64,000 bases of DNA from Streptomyces griseochromogenes (GTDB lineage: Bacteria > Actinomycetota > Actinomycetes > Streptomycetales > Streptomycetaceae): the NCBI RefSeq assembly GCF_001542625.1, contig NZ_CP016279.1, positions 2,914,001 to 2,978,000 of the forward strand, written 5' to 3'. Numbering within the stretch: the first letter of the stretch is position 1; every line of letters starts with the position of its first letter. The translations under genes were made by a program, and so were the position numbers. The notes under the pieces were generated by a model. It was not told the origin of the DNA. It did not search any database and worked only from the letters and a program-made list of their open reading frames with translations. This document shows positions 32,690-40,465 of the stretch, piece after piece.

Positions 32690-33954
32690 ACCAGACGTTC
32701 GTCTGTCTGGAGACGACGGAGCCGTTCACCCGGAAGCTGGCGAAGACGGCTGCCGCCGAGGGCGACCGGCTGCTGTTCGTCTCGGACGGAGAAGGGCAGC
32801 CGGAGGGGACCGCCCGACTGCGGTTCGACGTCAGGGAGGACCCGGCCGCAGCGGCTGCCGCCATTCGCGCGCAGTGCGGCGACGCCCCGGTCGCCGCTGT
32901 GGTGACCAGCGAAGAAGTGCTCGTGACGGCCGCCGCTGCCATGGCCGAGGCGCTCGGGGTGGGCCGGAACTCCGTGGCGGCCTTGAGCGCCGCACGTGAC
33001 AAGGCGCAGATGAAGCAGCTGTGGCGGGCGGCAGGAGTGAGCACCCCGCACGGACGCCATCTGACCTCCCGCAAGGGCCTCGATCTCGAACAGTTCACGT
33101 TCCCGGCGATCGTCAAACCCGCACGGGGCTTCGCCAGTTGCGGGGTCCGGCGGGTGGAGTCCGGAGCGGAGCTGCAGGATCAGCTGCGCAGGATAGGACT
33201 GTTCAACGCGACTCTGATCGCCAAGGAGGGCGGGGCGTCGTCGGGATTCCTCGTCGAACAGTGCCTGGAGGGCCCTGAGTACGCGGTGGACACGGTGTGG
33301 TTCGACGGTGAACCGGTGTGCGAGTTCATACTCTCGCGCAACTGGGGCGCACAGGCGACGGGCCCCTGGTTCCCCGACCGGCTCTATCTGCTGGACCAGA
33401 CCCTCCCCGAGGAGCGCCGCCGCAGGATACTCGGCCTGGTCCGCCAGGCGGTCGCAGCGCTGGGCATCTCCTACGGGGCCACCCACACCGAAATCCGGTT
33501 CCACGACGAGGAGCCCTACGTCCTGGAGGCAGCGGCTCGGCCGGGTGCCGGTGGGCTGTTCTACCAGGTGCTGGAGCATGCGCACGGAGTGGACTTCACA
33601 CGCGCGTTGTACCTCAGCCAGGTGTGCGCCGACCGCGCGGAGTTCGACCGGCGGCTCGGGACCTGGGAATGGCGGCCCGTCGCGGCCGACACCGGCTACT
33701 TCCTCTACAACCTGCCGTACGCCGGCTCGGGCATCGTCGAGGAGGTCGTGGGCCTGGACGAGCTGGATCGCCGGGAGGAGGTGCTGTGGTCCGTCTGCTT
33801 GAAGGAGCCCGGCAGCCACCTCCCCCCGTACGACGACCTCAACTCCGACTATTTCGGCCACGTCATCGGGCGTCACGTCAGCCGGCCCGGAGGGCCGACG
33901 CTCGAGGAGCTGCTCGAAAGCCTCGGGACCACTGTGCGGGTCGTGTACCGCTGA
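32686..33954 (+). CDS. ATP-grasp ligase
   Basis: This 422-aa protein has ATP-grasp features: NSVAALSAARDKAQMKQLW (entry to the grasp domain), TFPAIVKPARGFASCGV near residue 140 (ATP-binding Lys and Gly-rich loop), LVEQCLEGPEYAVDTVW near 190, and HTEIRFHDEEPYVLEAAARPGAG near 265 (Mg-binding Glu and Asn-equivalent region). Such enzymes join a carboxylate, through an acyl phosphate, to an amine. GTG in a GTGA overlap with the ligase gene couples the two. Together with the carrier protein and the SerRS-like ligase it may append amino acids to an amino-phosphonate, giving a peptide-type product. Confidence 0.9.
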   Translation: MNQTFVCLETTEPFTRKLAKTAAAEGDRLLFVSDGEGQPEGTARLRFDVREDPAAAAAAIRAQCGDAPVAAVVTSEEVLVTAAAAMAEALGVGRNSVAALSAARDKAQMKQLWRAAGVSTPHGRHLTSRKGLDLEQFTFPAIVKPARGFASCGVRRVESGAELQDQLRRIGLFNATLIAKEGGASSGFLVEQCLEGPEYAVDTVWFDGEPVCEFILSRNWGAQATGPWFPDRLYLLDQTLPEERRRRILGLVRQAVAALGISYGATHTEIRFHDEEPYVLEAAARPGAGGLFYQVLEHAHGVDFTRALYLSQVCADRAEFDRRLGTWEWRPVAADTGYFLYNLPYAGSGIVEEVVGLDELDRREEVLWSVCLKEPGSHLPPYDDLNSDYFGHVIGRHVSRPGGPTLEELLESLGTTVRVVYR

Positions 33955-33963
33955 CCGTCCGGT

Positions 33964-33998
33964 GACGGCCGGGTGGATCCACGATCCACCCGGCCGTC
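33964..33998. terminator. Bidirectional hairpin terminator
   Basis: A perfect 16-bp stem (33964-33979 with 33983-33998) has a 3-nt loop and lies just after the ATP-grasp stop and before the end of the convergent LmbU gene. It should end both transcripts. Confidence 0.85.
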
Positions 33999-34080
33999 CC
34001 GTCGTCTCCGTCCTCCCGCGGCACCGGCGGCCGCGAGTCATCGGTCCGTCGGCTTCCTCGCCGCCTCCGGGCTCGGTGGG

Positions 34081-34785
34081 CTACACGCCGGCAGCACCGC
34101 GCGCCGCGGCATCGAGTTCCCGCTGTGCCCACGCGGCAACGCTCAGCCCCGCCCGGTTCGCCGCGGCAGTCCACAGGTCACCGTCGCTCGTGCTGAGTTC
34201 GACGCGGAGTTCTGCCTGGTCCGTGGCGTTCGGCGGCTTCCCGTCCGTGACGGCGCCGCCACCGGACTCCGTGTCGGAGGCCGGTAGTTCGTCACCGTCC
34301 TTCGCGTGCCGCTGGTTCAGGCTGGCCCGTACCTCGCTGCGCAGCCGGTTGCGCGACCAGGAGAGGGTCTCAGCCTTGCTCAGCCAGTAGTCCTGCTCCG
34401 GTTCCGTGAGCCGGGCGACTTCGGCGTGATGGCCGAAGCTGAGTGTGTCCCGCCGGCGGGACAGAGGGAAACTCCGGGCGACCCAGGCGTAGTTGCGGAG
34501 TGTCTGATAGTGGAGCGAACACTGCTCGATGGCCTTGCGGTAGCGCCCTGCAAAAGCGCCCTCGCCGTAGACCAGCCAGTCACCTAGACACCAGGCCGAC
34601 GTTGTGTGAATCGTCGACAACTGAAACCCGATGTTCACCCACTTTTCGAATGGCAGTCTCGGTGGGAGATTGAGGCCGGTCCTGGGGGTGACTATATTGT
34701 TTGCGTTGGCTTCTGCCGGTGATGCGACTTTCAGGTGGCGCTTCGGTTTCACTGTGAATGGTGCCGATGGTGCGGGTTTCGCCAC
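34081..34785 (-). CDS. LmbU-family pathway-specific transcriptional regulator
   Basis: This 234-aa protein matches the LmbU pattern: LNLPPRLPFEKWVNIG, STIHTTSAWCLGDWLVYGE, HYQTLRNYAWVARSF, SRRRDTLSFGHHAEVARL, DYWLSKAETLSWSRNRLRSEVR. LmbU, NovE and HmtD are cluster-situated activators of lincomycin and other antibiotics. The GTG at 34785, preceded by GGGGGAAG, is preferred to ATG 34839. The gene is convergent with the right-hand operon and divergent from the DXS-like gene. It contains within its own coding sequence the same 18-bp palindrome found in the central promoter, suggesting control of the cluster and possible feedback on itself. Confidence 0.9.
   Translation of the reverse strand: MAKPAPSAPFTVKPKRHLKVASPAEANANNIVTPRTGLNLPPRLPFEKWVNIGFQLSTIHTTSAWCLGDWLVYGEGAFAGRYRKAIEQCSLHYQTLRNYAWVARSFPLSRRRDTLSFGHHAEVARLTEPEQDYWLSKAETLSWSRNRLRSEVRASLNQRHAKDGDELPASDTESGGGAVTDGKPPNATDQAELRVELSTSDGDLWTAAANRAGLSVAAWAQRELDAAARGAAGV
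34446..34463. promoter_or_regulatory. Second copy of the 18-bp palindrome, inside the LmbU gene
   Basis: TGTCCCGCCGGCGGGACA is identical to the core at 22277-22294. It encodes part of the conserved SRRRD segment, so protein constraint may explain some of the sequence, but codon choice need not have produced an identical palindrome. Confidence 0.55.
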
Positions 34786-35288
34786 GGTTTCTTCCCCCGT
34801 CGCAGTCTGGAGTGAACACCCCCGGTGGAGGGTGGACACTTCTCGCTGTCCCTATTCACTTGCACCCGTTGGTGGAGCTGCGGGCGTCCTCGGCGTGATG
34901 AGTTTGTTACCGCCGTGTAGATCATCACCGGGTCCCTCGGTGGCGGCAAGTCTTTCTCGTTTGCGGGCAGGCGATCCGCCGTCGGCGGATAGGTGTACCC
35001 GGCAGCTGGTCGGGCGTTTCGCCAAGACTCCCTAAAGTCATCATGGTTGGGCTCGGCGGCGCCGTCTGGACGCAGCTGGTACGGGGCAATGCTTCCGGTC
35101 TGGTCCCCGGGGGCGCGTATGTCCCTTTTCTCCGGGTGTCCTGGGTGGCGTGCGCCACGGAAAATCTTTGTTTCGCGGGAATGGCGCATTCCTCGGACGT
35201 GCCGGTCGAATGCGTGCCGCAATCCTGGAGTCCGAGTTATGGTGACGCGGTCGAACTCGATGCATTTTGCTCACGGAAGGGGCATGCT
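34786..35288. promoter_or_regulatory. Divergent promoter region between LmbU and the DXS-like gene
   Basis: About 500 bp with relatively low GC. It contains an inverted repeat ATCCGCCG-T-CGGCGGAT at 34974-34990, related to but not the same as the 18-bp palindrome. In-frame upstream extensions of the DXS-like gene reach 35043, but GC at third positions is low before about 35290, so most of the stretch is probably non-coding. Confidence 0.55.
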
Positions 35289-37100
35289 TTGGCGGCACAG
35301 GGCGGTATCGAGAGTGATTTCGGGCTTGATCTCACCAGTCTGGATCCGGCAGATGTGCGGGCTCTGGACCGCTCGGGTTGCAAGCGCCTGGCCAAGGAAA
35401 TCCGGGAATTCCTCATAGAGAACGTCACCAGGAGCGGCGGTCATCTCGGTGCCAATCTCGGTGTCGTCGAGCTGACCATCGCGGTCCATCGGGCCTTCGA
35501 CTCGCCGTCCGACGCCATCATTTTCGACATTGGGCACCAGGCCTACACGCACAAGATCCTGACCGGCCGTGGTGGCGCTTTCGATACATTCCGGGAACGC
35601 AAGGGAATGTCAGGTTTCCCTGCCCGTGGTGAATCACCCCACGACCGGGTGGAGAACAGCCACTCCTCGACAGGTCCGGCGTGGGCGCTGGGGATCGCTC
35701 TGGCGGACGGCACCAGGCCTGTGGTCGTCATCGGTGACGGCGCGCTGACCGGGGGCGTCGCGTACGAGGCCCTCAACAACATCGGCGTACGCCAACTGCC
35801 CGTCCTCATCGTCTACAACGACAACGGCCGGTCCTACGCGCGCACGACGAGCCGCCTCACGCTCGGTGAACCCTGCGAGTCGGAGGCCACCGGCTCCCGC
35901 AACGTCGAACAGTTCTTCACCGCACTCGGCTTCAGCTACGTGGGCCCGGCCAACGGCCATGACTTCGACGACCTCGAACCGGCCATCGAGCGCGCGGCCG
36001 CTGCCGATGGTCCGGTCGTGGTGCACGTCAGGACCCAGAAGGGATTCGGCTGGTCCGATGCCGAGCGCGACGAGATCATGCGTCTGCACCAGGTCGGCGG
36101 AACGGTGGCCGCCCCGCCCGCGCAGGAGCTTCCGCTCGCCACCGGACCGCAGGCCTGGGGTCAGGAACTGAGCGACATACTCTGCGAGCTCGCCGAGCAG
36201 GACCCGCGTGTCCACGTGATCACCGCGGCGATGCCGGACCTGCTGTGCCTTCTGGAGTTCCGCCGGCGCTTCCCCGACCGGTACCACGACGTGGGCATCT
36301 GCGAGCAGGCGGCGGTCGGCCTTGCGGCGGGACTCGCCAGCCAGGGCTGCCGGCCCGTGTTCGCCGTGTTCGCGACGTTCCTCACCCGTGGGATGGACCA
36401 GATCATCAACGATGTCGCGCTGCACGAACTGCCCGTGACCTTCGTGGTCGACCGCGGCGGTGTGGCCGGCGGGGACGGGGCCTCGTCCCACGGCATCTAC
36501 GACGTGGGACTCCTGCGCATGGTGCCGGGTCTCGACATCTACGCGCCGACGAGCGGCGATCAGCTCTCCGCGGTACTGCGGTCCGCCATCGGCCGGGACA
36601 GCGGCCCGACGGTGGTGCGGTACGCCAAGTGGAAACCGCTGCGGAGCGACCCCGATGGCACATCGGTGGAGTCGGTCCTGCGGCGCCGGGGCAGCGACCT
36701 GTGTCTCCTCGCGCACGGCGCGATGGTCCAGACGGCCGTGGCCGCCGCAGACGTGATGGAACGCGAGCACGGCGTCTCCGCCACCGTCTGGGAGGTCGTC
36801 CGGCTGCGGCCCGCCGTGACGGACGTCTTCGCCGACGCGGCCCGGCACAAGGCGGTCGTCACCATCGAGGACCTCGCGGAGGGATCCGGACTCTATCCCG
36901 ATCTGCTCACCCACCTCGCCCGCGGCCGCGGCACCGTCCCCGCCACCGCCCAGGTGGCGCTGCCGGCCGGGTTCCTTCCCTGGGGCATCCGTGAGGAACT
37001 GCTCGCCGAGTTCGGTGTCAGCACAGAGGCGGTCGTCCGCCACGCCGAGGAGCTGCTCGGACTTGAACCCACGGAAGGCTCCGACGCCGAGGCGCGCTGA
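35289..37100 (+). CDS. 1-deoxy-D-xylulose-5-phosphate synthase-like thiamine-diphosphate enzyme
   Basis: The product has about 603 aa from TTG 35289 (GGAAGGGG 6 nt upstream); ATG 35181 is possible. Thiamine-diphosphate motifs are present (GDGALTGG...YNDNGRSYART), as is DIGHQAYTHKILTGR at the expected donor site. Two usually strict DXS motifs differ: EQHAV reads EQAAV, and the DGxxHxG segment carrying the catalytic-site His reads DGASSHG with Ser at the His position. It is therefore not a plain housekeeping copy. DXS joins pyruvate and glyceraldehyde 3-phosphate. This enzyme may use a phosphonate isostere or another donor, or be an inhibitor-tolerant copy; acyl-phosphonates inhibit DXS. Confidence 0.85.
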   Translation: MAAQGGIESDFGLDLTSLDPADVRALDRSGCKRLAKEIREFLIENVTRSGGHLGANLGVVELTIAVHRAFDSPSDAIIFDIGHQAYTHKILTGRGGAFDTFRERKGMSGFPARGESPHDRVENSHSSTGPAWALGIALADGTRPVVVIGDGALTGGVAYEALNNIGVRQLPVLIVYNDNGRSYARTTSRLTLGEPCESEATGSRNVEQFFTALGFSYVGPANGHDFDDLEPAIERAAAADGPVVVHVRTQKGFGWSDAERDEIMRLHQVGGTVAAPPAQELPLATGPQAWGQELSDILCELAEQDPRVHVITAAMPDLLCLLEFRRRFPDRYHDVGICEQAAVGLAAGLASQGCRPVFAVFATFLTRGMDQIINDVALHELPVTFVVDRGGVAGGDGASSHGIYDVGLLRMVPGLDIYAPTSGDQLSAVLRSAIGRDSGPTVVRYAKWKPLRSDPDGTSVESVLRRRGSDLCLLAHGAMVQTAVAAADVMEREHGVSATVWEVVRLRPAVTDVFADAARHKAVVTIEDLAEGSGLYPDLLTHLARGRGTVPATAQVALPAGFLPWGIREELLAEFGVSTEAVVRHAEELLGLEPTEGSDAEAR

Positions 37101-37125
37101 TCGCGCGCCGGTCACCGCGTGACCC

Positions 37126-37149
37126 GGGGAGCGGGTCACCGCTCCCCGC
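37126..37149. terminator. Strong hairpin between DXS-like and Zn-ADH genes
   Basis: A 10-bp GC-rich perfect stem (37126-37135 with 37140-37149) has a GTCA loop, 26 bp after the DXS-like stop. It has no T-run, as is common in Streptomyces terminators. It may also be an attenuator for the next gene. Confidence 0.65.
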
Positions 37150-37189
37150 GGCGCAGTCCTGCAGATCAACCCAGCCCGAAAGAGCAGAT

Positions 37190-38230
37190 ATGAATGTCGT
37201 GCGCTACTACGCACCCGGGAACGTCCAGGTCGAGGACGCGCCCGAACCGGCGCCCGGTCCGGGCGAGATCAAAGTCAGGGTCCGTAACTGCTGTGTGTGC
37301 GGGACCGATCTGAAGATCTCGCGCCACGGACATCACCGCATACGCCCGCCCCGCGTACTGGGGCACGAGATCGCGGGCGAGGTGGCGGAGCTGGGCGCGG
37401 GTGTGACCGGTTGGGCCGTGGGCGACCCGGTCCAGGTGATCGGCGCCATCCCCTGCGGGAAGTGTGCGAACTGCCATCTCGGGCTGATGACGGTGTGCCT
37501 CGACATGGAGGCGATGGGCTATCACTACGACGGCGGATTCGCCGAGTACGTCGTCGTGCCGGGCAAGGTGCTTGCCGCCCACGGCCTGAACCGCATCCCG
37601 GAGGGCGTGGGGTTCGCCGAGGCGTCGGCCGCCGAACCGCTGGCCTGCGTGCTGAACGGTCAGGAGCTGATCGACGTCGCCGGTGACGACTGCGTGGTCG
37701 TCGTGGGCGGTGGTCCGATCGGCTGCATGCACGTGCGTCTGGCCCGGGCGCGAGGGGCGGCTCAGGTGCTCCTGGTCGAACTGAACCGTGAGCGCCTGGC
37801 CCGCGCCGCCGAACTGGTCGATCCCGACCATGCGATATGCGCCTCGGACGGGGACGTGGCCGAGCAGGTGCTGGAACTGACGAAGGGACGCGGGGCGGAT
37901 GCCGTGATCACCGCGACGGCCTCCGGCAGGGCGCAGGAGGAAGCCGTGCGGTACGCCGCACACAGAGGCAGGGTCAGCCTCTTCGGCAGCCTGCCCCCGG
38001 GCGGATCGTTGCCCGCCCTCGACACGAACCTTGTTCACTACCGCGAACTGAGGCTCGTGGGCGCCAATTCGTCCAGTCCGGAGCAGAACGCCCAGGCGCT
38101 GGACCTGATCGCCTCCGGTGCCGTCCCCGTCGCCGACCTGATCACTCACCGGCTTCCGCTGAGCCGCTTCCACGAGGCACTGGAGATGGTCGAGCGCGGT
38201 GCGGCGCTCAAGGTCACTCTCGAGCCCTGA
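37190..38230 (+). CDS. Zinc-dependent alcohol dehydrogenase (threonine/sorbitol dehydrogenase type)
   Basis: This 346-aa medium-chain dehydrogenase has catalytic-zinc residues in CCVCGTDLKI and LGHEIAGEV, structural-zinc cysteines in CGKCANCHLGLMTVC, and the NAD-binding GGGPIGCMHVRLA near residue 170. It oxidises a secondary alcohol or reduces the ketone with NAD(H). In the cluster it may act on a polyol or hydroxy-phosphonate intermediate. It starts ~90 bp after the DXS-like gene behind a hairpin and overlaps the convergent PfkB gene by 17 bp at its end. Confidence 0.9.
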   Translation: MNVVRYYAPGNVQVEDAPEPAPGPGEIKVRVRNCCVCGTDLKISRHGHHRIRPPRVLGHEIAGEVAELGAGVTGWAVGDPVQVIGAIPCGKCANCHLGLMTVCLDMEAMGYHYDGGFAEYVVVPGKVLAAHGLNRIPEGVGFAEASAAEPLACVLNGQELIDVAGDDCVVVVGGGPIGCMHVRLARARGAAQVLLVELNRERLARAAELVDPDHAICASDGDVAEQVLELTKGRGADAVITATASGRAQEEAVRYAAHRGRVSLFGSLPPGGSLPALDTNLVHYRELRLVGANSSSPEQNAQALDLIASGAVPVADLITHRLPLSRFHEALEMVERGAALKVTLEP

Positions 38231-39179
38231 CGGCCGGTTCACCGGAAGGGGACACCCGGCCCGCGGACCCGGCCGCCCGGGCCGGGGCGCCTCTCAGCCA
38301 GGCCCGGCTCCCGAACGAGGTGCAGGACAGCGATGCGTCGACGCTCGCCCGGCCCAGGCACGCGGTGAACCATTCCTCGTCGGCCGGACCGGTCCAGGTG
38401 GCGAACTGGTGGCAGAGCGAGCCGTGGAAGACGTCGCCGGCGCCGAGCGTGTCGACGATCTCGACAGCCGGAACCGGCACTTCGCCGCCTCCGTCCGGCC
38501 CGCGCCAGGCGATGGGCGCGTCACCATGGGTCACGGCGGCCCACCGCACCCCGTGTGCCGACAGATAGCCGAAGACGTCGGAATCGGTACGGCAGCCGGG
38601 CGGGCGGAAGTCCGCGGAGCAGACGGCCACGTCGATGCGCGGCAGCAGCGCGTCGAACGAGGGACGCCAGCGGCCACCGTCCAGTACGGTACGCCGGCCG
38701 AAGCGTCGTGCGGCATCGGCCGTCGCCAGGGCGAGCGGTGGATGGTGTCCGTCCATCAGGACCACGTCGCTGCGCCGCACCGCCTGGTCCAGGTGGCCCG
38801 GCACGTCGATGTCGTCGGATCCCGAGTAGTGCGCGATCACGGCGCGGTCGCCGGAACCACTGCTGACGGCGATGGACGACACCGTGGGTGGCTCGTCCCG
38901 CTGCGGGCTCGCGTCCAGGATCCGCACACCGTGTTCCTCCAGGTCCGAGCGGATGATCTCGGTGAGCCGGTGGCGGCCGATCGCGGTGACGAGCGTGGCG
39001 GAGCCGCCCCGGTGGGCGAACGTCACCGCGGCATTGGCCGCGGGGCCGCCGGCGGCCAACGCCTGCGCGCTCGCGGTGACCTTCTCGTTCGGCGACGGCA
39101 TTCGGGTGACCGCGTGGATGACGTCGATCGTCGCGAGACCTGCGAAGAGACCCGCCGGCCTGCCGTGGTTCGTGTTCAT
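38214..39179 (-). CDS. PfkB-family carbohydrate kinase
   Basis: This 321-aa protein carries the PfkB signature 2, DTLGAGDVFHGSL near residue 245, with the catalytic Asp in GAGD, and an N-terminal AAGGPAANAAVTFAHRGG matching signature 1 (GGxxxN). Substrates in this family include ribose, fructose, adenosine and sulfofructose. A sugar-like intermediate fits the sugar-phosphate theme of the cluster. ATG 39179 fits the family start. It diverges from the aldo/keto reductase gene across 148 bp. Confidence 0.9.
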   Translation of the reverse strand: MNTNHGRPAGLFAGLATIDVIHAVTRMPSPNEKVTASAQALAAGGPAANAAVTFAHRGGSATLVTAIGRHRLTEIIRSDLEEHGVRILDASPQRDEPPTVSSIAVSSGSGDRAVIAHYSGSDDIDVPGHLDQAVRRSDVVLMDGHHPPLALATADAARRFGRRTVLDGGRWRPSFDALLPRIDVAVCSADFRPPGCRTDSDVFGYLSAHGVRWAAVTHGDAPIAWRGPDGGGEVPVPAVEIVDTLGAGDVFHGSLCHQFATWTGPADEEWFTACLGRASVDASLSCTSFGSRAWLRGAPARAAGSAGRVSPSGEPAVRARE

Positions 39180-39290
39180 GGGATTGGGAGAACCTCTCGC
39201 CGGATCCTGCCCTGGCCAGCGAATCCTACGGACAGGGATGCCAACTCGACGACAGACAGCGGCCGGTGTGCGGGCCGGCTGATCGAATTC

Positions 39291-39320
39291 TTGAGTCCGC
39301 CAGGGCTCGGTGATTAGGTT
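39291..39320 (+). promoter_or_regulatory. Candidate promoter of the aldo/keto reductase gene
   Basis: TTGAGT (39291-39296) and TAGGTT (39315-39320) are spaced by 18 bp. The predicted start lies next to the ATG at 39328, so the transcript may be nearly leaderless. Confidence 0.5.
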
Positions 39321-39327
39321 CTGCGGC

Positions 39328-40404
39328 ATGGAGTACCGCCGTCTCGGCCGCAGTGGCTTGAAGGTCAGTGAGATCGCCTACGGTAACTGGCTCACTCATG
39401 GTTCCCAGGTCGAGGCAGCCGCCGCGCGGGCCTGTGTCGCCGCGGCGCTGGACGAGGGGATCACCACCTTCGACACCGCGGACGTGTACGCCCTCACCCG
39501 GGCCGAACAGGTGCTGGGCGAGGCACTACGGGGTGTGCGCCGGGAATCGGTCGAGATCTGCACCAAGGTGTTCTGGCCCACCGGCCCCGGTGCGAACGAC
39601 CGCGGCCTGTCGCGCAAGCACATCATCGAGTCGGCGCATGCCTCGTTGCGCCGGCTCGGGACCGACTACATCGATCTGTACCAGGCACACCGGTACGACC
39701 ACGACACACCCCTGGTGGAGACGTTGCGGGCGTTCGACGACCTGGTCCGGCAGGGAAAGGTGCTGTACATCGGTGTGTCCGAGTGGCGGCCCGAACAGAT
39801 CGCCGAGGCGCTGCAGATCGCCGATCGGCTGGGTCTGGACCGGATCGTGTCCAACCAGCCGCAGTACAACATGATCTGGCGGGTGATCGAACCCGAGGTG
39901 GTGCCGCTCTGCCTGCGTGAGGGAATCGGTCAGATGGTCTGGTCGCCGCTCGCACAGGGCGCGCTGACCGGCAAGTACCTGCCGGCCGCACCTCCGCCGC
40001 GTGGGTCCCGCGCCACTGACGGTCAGGGGTCCGGTTTCATCACCAACTTCCTTGCCGACGACGTCCTGCGCAGGGTCCAGTCGCTCGGACCGCTCGCCGA
40101 AGAGGCGGGTCTGACGTCGGCACAGCTCGCCGTGGCGTGGACCCTGCAGAACCCGGCCGTCGCGGCGGCCGTCGTCGGCGCCTCCCGGCCCGAGCAGATC
40201 AGGGAGAACGCCAGGGCCGCCGGCGTCCGTCTGGACCCGTCCCTGCTCCAGCGGATCGACGATGTCCTCGGCGACCAAGTCGTCGCCGACCCCGCCTACA
40301 TCCCTGCGTCGAGCACGAACAGCACGGCAGCCGCGAGGGCGCGGCTCGCCGGTCGCGACCAGGACGGCGACACCGTGGCCGGCGGATCCCGCCAGGACGC
40401 GTGA
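39328..40404 (+). CDS. Aldo/keto reductase
   Basis: This 358-aa protein begins MEYRRLGRSGLKVSEIAYG and has the catalytic Asp and Tyr in FDTADVYALTRAEQVLGEAL, the Lys in EICTKVFW and the His in YIDLYQAHRYD. These are the tetrad of the Kvbeta/YghZ-type subgroup. It reduces carbonyls with NADPH. YghZ-type enzymes are known to reduce L-glyceraldehyde 3-phosphate, which is notable next to enzymes proposed to make a glyceraldehyde-phosphate isostere. It precedes the exporter gene by about 60 bp. Confidence 0.92.
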   Translation: MEYRRLGRSGLKVSEIAYGNWLTHGSQVEAAAARACVAAALDEGITTFDTADVYALTRAEQVLGEALRGVRRESVEICTKVFWPTGPGANDRGLSRKHIIESAHASLRRLGTDYIDLYQAHRYDHDTPLVETLRAFDDLVRQGKVLYIGVSEWRPEQIAEALQIADRLGLDRIVSNQPQYNMIWRVIEPEVVPLCLREGIGQMVWSPLAQGALTGKYLPAAPPPRGSRATDGQGSGFITNFLADDVLRRVQSLGPLAEEAGLTSAQLAVAWTLQNPAVAAAVVGASRPEQIRENARAAGVRLDPSLLQRIDDVLGDQVVADPAYIPASSTNSTAAARARLAGRDQDGDTVAGGSRQDA

Positions 40405-40465
40405 CGACGCGGCCTCATGACCACACCCGCACCTCGACAGGGAACGGAGAACAGCGCTGAGTACC

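Noticed and set aside
35043..35288. N-terminal extension of the DXS-like protein from 35043 or 35181
   Set aside because: Third-position GC is low, no Shine-Dalgarno precedes these starts, and DXS similarity begins only after about 35320; TTG 35289 fits better, though 35181 is not excluded.
35289..37100. Treating the DXS-like gene as simple self-resistance to a fosmidomycin-type product
   Set aside because: Fosmidomycin-type compounds hit DXR, not DXS. A biosynthetic role or resistance to a DXS-directed acyl-phosphonate remain open.
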